Shown here: one piece after another, positions 25,494 through 35,774 of the stretch
Position numbering within the stretch: the first letter of the stretch is position 1
Layout: each line of letters begins with the position of its first letter
Origin: Tipula vernalis
Taxonomy: Eukaryota > Arthropoda > Insecta > Diptera > Tipulidae
DNA length: 64,000 nucleotides
Direction of reading: 5' to 3'
Assembly (NCBI GenBank): GCA_958295665.1
Contig: OY282559.1
Coordinates: 135,573,241 to 135,637,240 of the forward strand
Program-made: the position numbers and the translations under genes
Notes under the pieces: generated by a model
What the model was told of the DNA's origin: nothing
What the model saw: the letters and a program-made list of their open reading frames with translations, nothing else
Database searches by the model: none

Positions 25494-26140
25494 TATTGGG
25501 AAGGGGTGTCGAACTTGACGTAATACTAAACAGGGTTATAGGTCGTTCTCATCGGTTTCCCTAATGGGGTAGTAAGATGTATATATGTGCCAACTTATCA
25601 GCGATTTGCAGAATCTTATCATGGATTTTGCGTATTGAAATTTGCATTTTTTTTTCCAAAACCACACACAATATTTCCCGTTGAGGAATTTTGATGTAAT
25701 ACTAAACGCATTTATAGGTATTACTCATCGGATTTCTTTATTGGTTGATAAGATGTAGGCCTAATTTAACTACTGACCAAGTTTTAGAATTTTGGCTTGG
25801 ATTTCAGATACCCAAATAGATATCAATATAGGTAGAGGGACCACACAACATACCGCAAGTTGGCGAAACCTTTGACGTAATACTAAACAAATTTATAGGT
25901 ATTGCTCGTCGGATTCCTTTATGTGGTGCCAAGATGTGGGTCTAATTGAACTACTGACCAAGTTATAGAATTTTGGCTTGGATTTCAGATACCCAAATAG
26001 AGATCAATATATACGGATCGGAACCCCACACCATATTTCCCGTTGAGGAAATTTGACGTAATACTAAACGCATTTATAGGTATTGCTCATCGGATTCCTT
26101 TATTGGGTGACACGATGTGAGCCTACTTGATCTACTGGCT
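25494..26140 (+). repeat. ~180-bp tandem repeat, about 3.5 units
   Basis: TTGACGTAATACTAAAC recurs at about 25,521, 25,697, 25,878 and 26,059 (spacings 176, 181 and 181 bp). Shared phrases are TTATAGGTATTGCTCATCGG, GGCTTGGATTTCAGATACCC and CCACACAMCATATTTCCCG. No protein is encoded. It lies just upstream of the second gypsy pol fragment and could be part of that element's non-coding region. Confidence 0.85.
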
Positions 26141-26254
26141 AGTGAATACCAACAATTATCCAGTTAATATCGGTCAACTAAAACTGAGCTTTTAGCAAGT
26201 TCCTTTATAATACTAAATATTGAAAATGGAATCCAAACATAGAAGCAAGATTGA

Positions 26255-26915
26255 CAAAGCTTACTGAAATAGTAAATCTCAGTCACTTGAACGAAAACGA
26301 AAAATCTTCCATATTCAATGACTGACTACAACAAACGCTTGTTGTCATTAGATTCCAAGATTTCAAAATTCGCAACCTTTTCACGTCAAATAATATCGTT
26401 TCTCCGAATCACTTAAAGACGAGTTTAATAAACAAGTTGATAAGATGCTAAACGAAAAAATTATCGAACCAATTAATAGTCCTTGGAACTTTCCTTTATT
26501 GATCGTTCCCAAGAAATCTTCAGCTGATGAACGAAAATGGCGTTTAGTTGTAGGATTTCACTGAATAAACAACATTACTAGTGATCAATTTTTCCCTCTG
26601 CCGAACATAACAGAGATATTAGACCAACTGGGCAAAGCAATGTATTTCACAACACTAGATTTGTCAAATGGGTATCATTAAATTAAACTGCACGCTGATG
26701 ATAAACAAAAGACAGCGTTTAGTACCCAAGCCGGTCGTTACCATTTTTTGCGAATGTCATTTGGTCTGAAGGAAGGCTCCAATTGGGATTAAATGGTTTA
26801 ATATGTTTTGTATATCTTGATGATTATTCCAAGATCTCCGAACCTTCAAGTCAATTGTTACCGAAAAATGTAGAATTTGAATGGAATGCTCATTGAGTCG
26901 TTACTTCATCTCCTA
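26255..26915 (+). pseudogene. Second gypsy element: reverse transcriptase fragment
   Basis: The translation shows a reverse-transcriptase N-terminal region (LNENEKSSIFN), then IIEPINSPWNFPLLIVPKK, WRLVVGF, YFTTLDLSNGYH and FLRMSFGL, and after a deletion the catalytic YLDD box (near 26,810-26,820). In-frame stops and a large deletion between the fingers/palm and YLDD inactivate it. It continues after the TA-flanked insertion at 29,035 with RNase H. It belongs to Ty3/gypsy but differs from the host provirus. Confidence 0.8.
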
Positions 26916-26917
26916 TA

Positions 26918-29032
26918 CACGGAAAAAACACTTTAATAAGCACTGTTGTATTTTATGTACATTCGTTCTCATTTACATGAGAATATTTGCCCCCGTGCCA
27001 ATTTATGAGAACATTTCATATGTAGCACAATAAAGGTTTTATAAAATTAATTGGTAATTGTCATCATTTATATTTCGAAGGTTCCTATTTCTATATGAAT
27101 AGTTGTAAATCTAAACAATGGATTTCCAAATTAATATAAGAAACTGTATACAACATAGTTTAACAAATTTGCTTATTATATTAAGAAAATTTATCATATG
27201 TGATATGAAAGTTTCTTATTCTAAGTACAACGAGTATCACATTTGTATCAAACCGTACCATTGCTTTATGATACATTTTCTTACTAACCATAACAAAATG
27301 TGTAGCTTTTATATGGATCTTTCTTATTTAAATAATAAAATTCATATAATATGCATATTAAACAATGCTATTGGGGAGTGGAATGCCTATCCAATTTTAA
27401 ACATTTCTTCACGTATCTTTTACAAAGCTTATGTGAATTATAAGAGAATCGTTGCAAAATATTTTAGTAAAATTTCGTAAATTCTTGTTAGTGCTTTTAA
27501 ATAAAACATCTTTTTTATTAATTTTTAATTGTTGATCTTCATTTATTAATTTAGTTTATTTAAAATTTTATTAAACGTAAATAAATACAATTTGTCGAAG
27601 AATGGTCTAGATTTGTACGTCATATCGAACATTAGGTTGATGGAATACTGCTGAATCTTTCGTTCAACAAAGCGTACTTCAATAATTCGTCTGAAAGTAA
27701 AATTGGAAAATTAAAATCTATAAGAACATGATTTAGAAGTAAACTCACATAATATGAATAAATACCTACGATTTTCAAACCTATTCCGAATTCAATGTTT
27801 CGTTTCAGCCTTTGGTATATGGATAATAACCTATTATACACAGAGAAAAAAAATTAAATTCATAAAATTGTACAGTAAACGATTGTTTTGTTGACATCAA
27901 TGCATTAGATTTATTGATGTCATTATTGTCCATTAGATACATTGATGTCCTTATTGAAAAATAAATGCAATTTACATTGATAAATCATTTTTTTAACTGC
28001 CACTTATAAGTGTATAAGAGTTTGGTTTCTAGATTGCAAAGATTAGCCAATATCTGAACACTCATTTTAAAAATGCAATCCCTTTAAAAAATGAATGATC
28101 TATTTCAAACCAAATGATATAAAAACATAAAAGCCGTATGATTTGAATAAATAAATTGGTTGTATATTTTAAAAACTATTTAGACACAGTACACCAAAAA
28201 CTCAAACACCAAATAAATAATCATAATGTAACCCACCACAAAAAATAAACATATAACCACAAAAGAAAAAAACTTACCTATTCAATTTTTCAAACAGCTA
28301 GAAGGAAATACCAAATAGTTTTAAAATTAACAAATTTTATTTTTAAAATTGTAATTTAACAAACACTTTTCTAAAATTTTAACTAAAAAATCACTTCCTA
28401 AATGCACACAACCAATGTTCGATATCGATTGATATTAACATACAATACAAGCCGTGATATGTCATTGTTGATAGAACAAAGAATTAAGATTATATGTACT
28501 TCAGATTGATAATGTTTACCATATATTTATTAAATAGTCACATTAAAAATAATAAGACACTGACAATATTGATAGAAGCAATGCCGATATTGAGCCGAAA
28601 AACTTTTTTTTGTTTTTTAACGATATTCGTAAAAATTGTTATATCACAGAAGAACGTATCAATTTCTGTATTATAAATCTTATCATATTGTTTATGAATG
28701 GTCACAATAATTTGTTAAAATTAAGTAAGCATGCATAAGAAACTATACTAAACTGGATCACACAAAAATATTAAATTATATGATAATTCCTCTAAAGTTT
28801 TAATAGATCGGTTAATTTTAAAATAATGAGCCATCTTTTAGTCAAGAGACTTATTATTAAATTTTATATGCTATAAAAATAACAAACATTGCTATACATT
28901 TTATTATTGGGTGTCTTATAAAATATATTGTCTGTAATAATTTAGGAATGGGTCTTTTAGTTTTTATGAGGAATTGCTAAATTTTGTTTCTGATGTACAT
29001 GATATTGATTCATACGTACTTTTTTTTCCGTG
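26918..29032. mobile_element. TA-flanked 2.1-kb AT-rich element (Tc1/mariner-type MITE)
   Basis: The ends are CACGGAAAAAA and its complement TTTTTTCCGTG, each bordered by TA (26,916-26,917 and 29,033-29,034). Removing the element and one TA makes the gypsy reading frame run on without interruption from the reverse-transcriptase connector into RNase H, which independently fixes the boundary. The interior has no transposase. The ORFs at 27,118-27,480, 27,632-27,841 and 28,494-28,676 are chance. A second end-like sequence, CACAGAGAAAAAAAA, at about 27,840 suggests a nested relative. Confidence 0.8.
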
Positions 29033-29034
29033 TA

Positions 29035-29690
29035 CTTCAACGTCATAATTTCAATGACATCTTCATTCTAACTAAAGATGCGAATGATTACGCAATCGGT
29101 GCGATTCTATCACAAGATGTCAAAGGAAAAAATCTACCAATCTCATTTGCGAGTAGATTGCTAAACGATGCGGAACGAAACCACCATACCGTGAAAAAGG
29201 ATCTAGTTTGGGCTACTCAACGACTAATCATCGTCCTTTAATCTGGCTGAAAACAAACCCGAAAGCTTCTTCTCGGTTTAATCCGATGGCGACTTAGAAT
29301 ATAAACCAAAGAATTTTAATCATGCACTTAGTCGTTTAAAAAATTGTGAAAGACTCAACATATCTGAATTCGCTAAAATAATTGCAGCTGTAACCAGAAC
29401 ACAATCGAAACGAAATGCTTAAGATGACATCTGAGGATACTATAACACAAACTCCCAATAGTTCCATTTTTGGTAGTTCGTTACCGTTTGTAGAATGAGC
29501 TGGTAAAGCTCATTCTACAAATTATATCCCGAACAACAATGCACCAAACCGAAGAAGACATAAATGAAGTTATAAAGGAATTCCATATTACTCCTCTTGG
29601 TAGACATCAGGGATATTCAAGAACAATCAAGCGACTTAAACAATATTACGAGTTTCCTAGTATGAATGATCCATCATTAAAAAATGTTCT
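29035..29690 (+). pseudogene. Second gypsy element: RNase H and integrase zinc-finger fragment
   Basis: The RNase H domain begins with DIFILTKDANDYAIGAILSQ and LPISFASRLLNDAERNHHTV, where the first acidic residue (TKDAN) is visible. It then breaks by frameshift near 29,240. After a degenerate region, 29,539-29,690 reads as the integrase N-terminal zinc-binding region (IKEFHITPLGRHQGYSRTIK, LKQYY), with the two histidines of the HHCC motif. The rest of integrase is absent: the frame runs into the piggyBac-type MITE and LINE fragment. Confidence 0.8.
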
Positions 29691-29720
29691 TTATACCAAA
29701 AAAAAAAGGTTCTCGTCTAA

Positions 29721-29934
29721 CACTAGAACTACCAACCCGTCAAAATGACGAATTGTACATTTAATGAATTCAATTTTTTTAATTATTATGTTAATTTTTT
29801 TTTGGAAGTTTATGATAAATTTTAACATATTAAAATTCACGGCAGATTCCCAAAAAAATATTAACATAATAATTAAAAAAATTGAATTCAATAAATGTAT
29901 AACAGGTCATTTTGACCGGTCGGTAGTTCTAGTG
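29721..29934. mobile_element. Palindromic piggyBac-type MITE
   Basis: 214 bp, nearly a full palindrome. CACTAGAACTACC at the left is the exact complement of GGTAGTTCTAGTG at the right. The arms continue inward through GTCAAAATGACC-like and ATTGAATTCAATTTTTTTAA-like stretches. It is flanked by CTAA on both sides (29,717-29,720 and 29,935-29,938). CACTAGA ends and a 4-bp TTAA-like target are typical of piggyBac-like elements; CTAA would be a variant target. The two ORFs across it (29,691-29,891 and 29,764-30,093) are palindrome read-throughs. Confidence 0.75.
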
Positions 29935-29938
29935 CTAA

Positions 29939-30690
29939 ATAAATATGCCATCCAGATTAATGTTGATGTTAAGAGAAACAAACATATTAACGAAGTATTT
30001 AGTAATAAAATTTTGAAAGCTGTTGCTGATTTTGTCGGTCCTGCTCTTGCTCATATTTTCAATTTTTCCTTGGAGCATGGAGTGGTTAGATGATCGTGAT
30101 AAGGGAAACTAAAAACCACTTGCAATCTAACCAGTTGTTCTCAAATTTCTCGAAAAGGCAAGTAAAAGTAAAGTTACCACTAAGTAAAACACTAAGAGTT
30201 CATCAGAATGAATCACCTATATGGTGGAATTTTTGGATGTTATTCATACTGGTTTCAAGAATGTTAATATTTGTGCACGTTTATTTATTGACGCTTCTAA
30301 GGCCTTCGATTGGGTTAATCATACACTTTTGTTATCTATTCTGTTTGACATTGGTTTTAGGGTTATGTCAAACAAGTGGTTTGCTTCATACCTAGATAAT
30401 AAAAAGTGAAAGTCAGAATTAATGATACTATTAGTGATTTTAGAGTTGTCGATGTTGGAGTACCACAAGGATCAGTGTTAGGTTCTGTGCTATTTCTAGT
30501 GTATACTAATCCTATTTTTAAACTTAAATTAAATGGTAACAGTACTGGGTTTGCAGATTTTTTAGCCTTAGCTTATATTGATAAATGTCCCACGTATTTG
30601 ATTTTATGGTTAATTCTGACCTTAAGGTTTTACATGAATCGTTTGATAAGCATTACCTAATACTAAGTGAAATACCAAGTTTATGTGGTT
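29939..30690 (+). pseudogene. LINE reverse transcriptase fragment
   Basis: Non-LTR reverse transcriptase motifs appear in order: LFIDASKAFDWVNHTLLLS (first catalytic Asp region), SNKWFASYLDN, then VGVPQGSVLGSVLFLVYTN. The FADD box is degenerate (reads FADF). Frame changes occur near 30,220 and 30,405. Upstream, VFSNKILKAVADFVGPALAH resembles the pre-RT region of Jockey/CR1-like LINEs. Only the central part of the RT is present; there is no endonuclease or 3' tail. Clade assignment is uncertain. Confidence 0.75.
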
Positions 30691-30845
30691 TAGAATTTGT
30701 GGAAACACGGTTGCTTTAAATTACCCCTTATTAGTTATATATCATAGTGGGTTGGTGCAATCCAGGCCATATTTGAGGGTGTATAATTCATTAGAACTTT
30801 ATGAAGCGGCCTAGTTATACATTAAAATCGCCTAAATGTTTGCAA

Positions 30846-31080
30846 TTCACCAATACATTTGCATTTTTTTGTATTTTGAAAGATTTAGTATAAACTTCAC
30901 TTCTCTATATAGACGTGTGAAGTTTTTTCCTAAAATAATACTAAACGCCATTTTTTTTTATTTAGGAAAAATTTAGGATAAACTTCACATGCATGGATAC
31001 GGCTACTTGAGCCTACTAACTAATCAACATCAAACAGGTATCAATTAATTTACATAAACTTAAAATTCAACCAAACAAAT
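30846..31080. other. Non-coding stretch with short hairpins before protease
   Basis: AAACTTCAC...GTGAAGTTT forms an inverted repeat with a ~17-bp loop (about 30,892-30,926). TAATACTAAACGCC near 30,944 resembles the start of the 180-bp repeat at 25.5 kb. Confidence 0.45.
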
Positions 31081-31551
31081 TACAAATTTTTAATAGACAT
31101 CGGATCTACTAAATCTTTCATCAATCCCGACATAATTAATAAAGAAGGCATTAAAAAAATCAAACCCTTGACCATCCTTACTTTGTTCAACAGTACCACT
31201 GTCGACCAAATGGTAGTATTAAAAGGCCTAAAAGAATTTGAAACAACTGAACCATTACAATTTATTTTATTCAAATTCCATGATTATTTTCAAGGTCTAA
31301 TTGGAATGGAGATTATGCAAAATTTAAAAGTCATCCTGGATCTAGGAAATTCTAAGATAATTACACCTACCATAGAAATCCCAATAAAATACAAATTAAA
31401 TTTTATCTCAGCAACGTATAGTATAGCACCTGCAAGAAGTAAATTAGTTGCAAAAGTTCCAGTAACTGTAGCCAACGGAGAAATCTACCTTAAACCTCAA
31501 GTGCTGAGAAATAACCTCATAATACCAGAGGGGGTTTTATACAAGTATTAA
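31081..31551 (+). pseudogene. Protease region of errantivirus-type pol
   Basis: The frame opens with LIDIGSTKSFINPDI, an aspartic-protease active site in which the usual D-T-G is D-I-G. It continues through GLIGMEIMQNLKVILDLGN, the conserved second half of retroviral-type proteases. The Thr to Ile change at the active site and the stop at 31,551 both argue against function. The protease would cleave the Gag-Pol polyprotein. Confidence 0.8.
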
Positions 31552-31554
31552 TAA

Positions 31555-32737
31555 TTTCGCCTACGTAGAAGTAGTAAACTATGGGAGTCAACAGAAACAA
31601 TTCGCAGTAGAACATCCAATAGAGTGCGAAGAATTGAAAGCAAATCACATAGAAGTCCATAACATTGAACCAATGTCTACAAAAAACGATAGCGAAGACA
31701 TCACTCAATTAATACGGACGAGTCACCTTAATTACAAAGAGCAAAAAAGCATAGAAAAACTGTGTTCAAAATTCGAACACATATTCCAAAGGGAAAACGA
31801 CCCATTAACCTTCACCAACGAGATAAAACACAATATTGATCTGAATGACGAGAAGCCGGTCTTCACTAAAAGCTACAGGTACCCATACGTTCATAAACAA
31901 GAAGTTAAATCAAAAATTAAAAAAATCTTAGACCAAGGAATCATCATACCAAGTTTTTCACCGTGATCGTCATCAATATGGATCTAGCCAAAAAATAAAG
32001 ATGCATCAGGTCAAACCAAATGGAGAATTGTTATAGACTATATGTAGCTTAATGAAAAAACTATTGAAGACAGATATCCACTCCCTAATGTCACGGACAT
32101 CTTGGACAAACTCGGGAAGTGCATATATTTCACCATGTTAGACTTAGCCTCTGGATTCCACCAAATCGATGTAAATCCAAACGACATACAAAAAACTGTT
32201 TCTTCCGTTGAATTCAGGCACTACGAATATGTTCGTATGCCCTTCGGCCTTAGGAATGCCCCAAGTACATTCCAGAGAGTGATGGACAACGTACTTGGTG
32301 AATTACAAGGAAAAAACTGCCTGTGTTATATGGACGATATTATCGTCTTTTCTATATCGCTCCAGGAGCATATGGAAAGTCTAACCAAGGTTTTTACTAA
32401 GATATAAAACGCGAATCTGAAAGTCCAATTGGACAAATTGGAATTCTTGCACAAAGAGATAGCCTTCTTGGGACATATAGTCACGTCGGAAGGAGTAAAG
32501 CCCAATCCGGACAAAATTAAAGCGATACGAAATTTTCCGCTACCCAAAACAGAAAAACAGATAAAGAGTTTCTTGGGACTCTTAGGGTATTATAGGAAAA
32601 TCATAAATAATTTTGCAAGAATTACAAAACCAATGACAGAATGTCTAAGAAAATATGCTTCTATCATAATCAACGATAAATACATAAAATGCTTTGAAGA
32701 TAGTAAAGAATTACTCTGTAATCAACCTATCCTTTAA
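31555..32737 (+). pseudogene. Reverse transcriptase of errantivirus-type pol
   Basis: Frame-shifted relative to protease. 31,634-31,966 holds the N-terminal fingers (HNIDLNDEKPVFTKSYRYPY, ILDQGIIIPS). After stops near 31,964 and 32,045 the palm follows (FTMLDLASGFHQIDV, MPFGLRNAPSTFQRVMD) with the YMDD catalytic box at about 32,328-32,340. After another stop comes the thumb/connection (FLGHIVTSEGVKPNPDKIKA, FLGLLGYYRKIINNFA). It ends abruptly in the connector to RNase H at 32,737, where a deletion joins it to the envelope remnant. Confidence 0.88.
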
Positions 32738-33157
32738 ATGAATTCACAAATTGTACAATAACAATCCGAAATCAGGAGTTTTCAACACTGGAAAACGAAT
32801 TCATACACCAGCTAGAGATTGAATTACCATACAACGATGTATTCATTAATCATACATCACCCGAAATTAATCTTCAAATCTTACATGACAAAACCATAGC
32901 AAACATGGAACATACGAATCTACTACATAAACATGCTAAACTACACACATCATCAGGACATGTCTCATTGATATTCATAATAATTATTATCTCCCGCATA
33001 ATCATACTTTCTATTAGGAAATGTTATTCAACCACTACAGGACCACTATTGCAGCCTGCCGTTATTCTTAGGGGGGAGGAGTTACATACCTGTAACGAAC
33101 CAACATCAATACATACTCGCAACGAATCAACATCCGCAATTCTAGCTGATGAAGCAT
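32737..33157 (+). pseudogene. Envelope C-terminal remnant
   Basis: An open frame of about 140 codons follows the pol deletion. It contains a hydrophobic membrane segment (HVSLIFIIIIISRIIILS, about 32,963-33,016), then a short basic, cytoplasmic-type tail that runs into the 3' LTR. Position and shape match the C-terminus of the errantivirus envelope fusion protein. The signal peptide, ectodomain, cleavage site and fusion peptide are all absent, so it cannot work as an envelope protein. Confidence 0.7.
33068..33079 (+). promoter_or_regulatory. Polypurine tract
   Basis: TTAGGGGGGAGG lies directly before the 3' LTR (start 33,080). It is the plus-strand primer site in reverse transcription. Confidence 0.85.
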
Positions 33158-33506
33158 AAAACACAAAACAATTGATGTCACATTGCACGTACACCAAATC
33201 AACGACATCGGAATTATAGCTGACACAACCGAATAGTTGTAACAAAATCACACATCACGTTGTGTCTACCAACGATTACATTTTACCGGGAAATTACCAG
33301 AGATAACATGACACACAACATTCTGTCTAGCTTGCTAAATTATGAGTAGAATTTATATTAAAATTATATTTTAAGATCATTATTATTATTGTACTCATCA
33401 AGTTAACATTGTAGTTTTTTTTAAATCTAAAATAAATAAAATATCGCTCTGGATAAAATCCATAGTTTTAAAAAAATAAAAATTTTAAGTCGGGAAAACT
33501 ATAATT
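33080..33506 (+). repeat. 3' LTR of errantivirus-type element
   Basis: 427 bp, AGTTACATACC to CTATAATT, followed by the CCGG duplication. It contains AATAAA-like signals near 33,430-33,440. Confidence 0.92.
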
Positions 33507-33510
33507 CCGG

Positions 33511-34078
33511 AGAGTTCCCCGGCCAATATAATAGCGGTATGTTTTTGGAACTCAAATAGTTTTTAACTGACTTAGCGGTGTGACAAGGAGCTCCATCCTG
33601 CTGAAAGATATACCTTTGCCGACGGCAAAATATTTGGGGGAGTTTTGGTAAAAAAATACGGTGATACACCCCAAACCATGACATACGAGTATGTTGGATG
33701 TTTAACCTTTTGTACAACACCGTCTTCATTGAAACACTCATGCGAGCAGCGTTTAACAAAATTATTTCTCTCGGCAATAATTTGGACCGAAGATTCATCC
33801 GAGAAACAAACCTGAAAATTTGGCAAAACAGGAATTTTTACTTACATTAGAGTAATCTGACATTGAGAAGTGCTTGTATTTCCCTCCCCATGCAATTCGT
33901 TTAATTATCATGTTGGACCTTAATTTTTATTTAATATTCGAACGACACTGTTTTAGTCTAAATTGCTTAAAGCGGCGTCGCAATGTTATATTTGAGATAT
34001 TGATGTCGTATTTCTTTATAATGTCATTTATTGAAGCCGTTGATCGCTTACGATTCTGTAAGTTCTGTTTGTTGTGTT
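33511..34078 (-). pseudogene. Tc1 transposase, middle piece with two catalytic aspartates
   Basis: It resumes with the second helix-turn-helix region (INDIIKKYDINISNITLRRR) and passes a broken stretch. It then gives the first catalytic aspartate in FSDESSVQIIAERN and, in another frame, the second in FQQDGAPCHTAKSVKNYL, ending at WPGNSP. A frameshift lies between about 33,620 and 33,660. This is the DDE integrase-fold core. The third catalytic residue is on the far side of the errantivirus-type insertion, at about 23,400. Confidence 0.8.
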
Positions 34079-34079
34079 T

Positions 34080-34801
34080 CACACAACTTCGATAGATGGC
34101 ATTCTTCCGTCGAAAGAAAGAGTTGAAGCCATTTCAAATTTTCCAGTGCCAGCGTCAATGCGCCAAATGCAGCAGATCGTAAGTATGGTGAACTACTACC
34201 ACCGCTTTATACCACATTTAGCTGAACTGTTAGCGAGTATTCATGGGCATTTGGCCACTTTACTCAAGAAAGGCAAAAACAGAAACGTTGAACGATACTG
34301 AGTTCAACATCTCTACAGACGCTTCCGGCTTAGCGGTTGGAGCTGTCTTACAACAACGCAACCATGGATGTTGGCAACCATGGATGTTGGCAACCATTAG
34401 CGTTCTTTTCAAAGAAGCTCTCTCCAGCAGAAACAAAATACTCTACATTCGATAACGAACTTCTTGCTATATATCTAGCAATTAAACACTTTCGTCATTT
34501 CGTCGAAGGCCGAAATTTCTATATTTTCACTGACCATAAGCCTTTAACAACAGCAATTGCGTCAAAATCAGAACGTAGTCCCAGGCAGTTACGACATCTG
34601 GATTATATTGCACAATTCACCGCCGACATTCACTACATTAAAGGTAAACAAAATGTGGTGAGCGATTGTTTATCACGTTCTGGTGAATCACCTTCAACAG
34701 AAATCAACGTCTCCTCTTTCGACATGAAAGAATTACTTGAACAGCAACGGTGTGACGAGAAATTACAAAAATTGATTTCATGTTCCGGATCCAAAATGTA
34801 A
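34080..34801 (+). pseudogene. CsRn1-like RT thumb and RNase H
   Basis: TSIDGILPSKERVEAISNFP and MVNYYHRFIPHLAELLA are the RT thumb. RNase H starts with FNISTDASGLAVGAVLQQR, continues with SPAETKYSTFDNELLAIYLA, and has the conserved FTDHKPL and LSRSGE ends. Frame changes occur near 34,300 and 34,370. A 15-bp direct duplication at 34,363-34,392 (CCATGGATGTTGGCAA twice) sits at the second break. A stop at 34,799 separates it from integrase. Confidence 0.85.
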
Positions 34802-34967
34802 ACTTGCAATTGATCAACTTACCGGACATTAAGCAGCAAATTTGGTGTAAGACATCGGCAGGTCAAAATCGACCATTCGTCCCTAAAGATATGCAACGGA
34901 CAATTTTCGATAGTCCGGCATCCGTGCCACGCGTAAACTAAGTGCTTCGAAGTACTTCTGGCCAAGA

Positions 34968-35774
34968 ATGAATACTGATACAAGCAACTGGGCGGAATCT
35001 TGTATCCAATGTCAAAAATCCAAAGTTCACCGCCACACAAATTCAGAACTTGGTGAATTCGAACTACCAAGTGGCAGGTTTGAACACATGCACATGGACC
35101 TAGTTGGTCCACTGCCTCAATCGAATGGCTATCATTACATTCTAACGATGGTCGACCGATTTAACCGTTGGCCAGAAGCTTATTCAATCCGAGAAATGAC
35201 TGGCAAAACCGAAAGTAAAGTCTTCTACAATGAGTATATCTGTAGATTTGATGTCCCACTCTATATAACGACAGACCAAGGAACACAATTTGAATCAACA
35301 ATGTTCACCGAACAGTTTTATTGGGTATTCGAACCTCATTCAAGGAAGACCTCAACTGCACGCCAGCAGAGCTCGTCTATGGCCAAAATATCAAGGTTCC
35401 CGGTGAGTTCTTCATCAACGATCAAAATTCGAACCCAAGCACAGATACTTCGTACGTTCACTTCATACAACAATGAGAGCCTTAGTTCCTACGGACACAC
35501 GACAGTCGACTCAAGAGGATATACATACATTCCCAAAGATCTAGAAACCTGCTCACACGTATTCATTCGGGTAGACAGAGTTAAGCGTCCTTTGAGTACA
35601 CCTTTTTCTGGACCATATCCAGTGACCCGCCAATTCTTTGTTGTGGACATCAACGGAAAACCCACGACAATTGGCATCGACAGGCTTAAGCCAGCCTACG
35701 GAATTCTTGTGGTTAGCCCAGTCGAAAATCACAGTGTCCTCAAAACTATGGTTCTTGATCCAGGAGGGGAGTGA
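34968..35774 (+). pseudogene. CsRn1-like integrase, missing the catalytic glutamate region
   Basis: This 268-codon frame carries CIQCQKSKVHRHT (CC half of the HHCC zinc finger), HMHMDLVGPLPQSNGYHYIL (first catalytic Asp) and LYITTDQGTQFEST (second Asp). It then jumps by a deletion of a few hundred bases that removes the segment with the third catalytic residue. The post-deletion part is out of frame until about 35,520, after which the normal C-terminal region returns (LETCSHVFIRVDRVKRPLS, FSGPYPVTRQFFVVDINGKP). It ends at a stop directly against the LTR, as in CsRn1 elements, which lack env. Confidence 0.85.

Larger units (their letters stand above)
25297..30845. mobile_element. 5.5-kb nested block with short inverted termini
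   Basis: TGCATACATTTAGGCGATT (25,297-25,315) is matched 18 of 19 by the complement at 30,827-30,845, exactly at the two edges of the foreign block between the provirus gag and protease. No target duplication is visible. The inside is a mosaic: 180-bp repeats, a second gypsy pol fragment, a TA-flanked element, a piggyBac-type MITE and a LINE fragment. The inverted motif may be the ends of a DNA transposon that collected later insertions, or a remnant of an inverted duplication. Confidence 0.4.
23417..33506 (+). mobile_element. Errantivirus-type Ty3/gypsy provirus, broken
   Basis: It has paired LTRs (436 and 427 bp) beginning AGTTACATACC and ending ATAATT, the AGT...AATT-type ends used by the gypsy/17.6/297 group. 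The flanks are a 4-bp duplication CCGG (23,413-23,416 and 33,507-33,510) inside the Tc1 gene. Order: 5' LTR, primer-binding site, leader, gag, a 5.5-kb nested block, protease and reverse transcriptase, an envelope C-terminal remnant, polypurine tract and 3' LTR. RNase H, integrase and most of env are missing (deletion join near 32,737). Frameshifts and stops occur throughout, so no functional product is possible. The LTRs are about 97% identical by my hand alignment, suggesting fairly recent insertion of an already defective or later degraded copy. Confidence 0.9.

Noticed and set aside
25494..26140. CRISPR-like array
   Set aside because: Units are 180 bp with similarity throughout, with no short repeats and unique spacers, and the DNA is clearly eukaryotic.
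27118..27480. 120-codon ORF inside the TA-flanked element as a possible transposase
   Set aside because: No helix-turn-helix or DDE motifs. Rich in Ile, Asn and Tyr as expected from AT-rich sequence.
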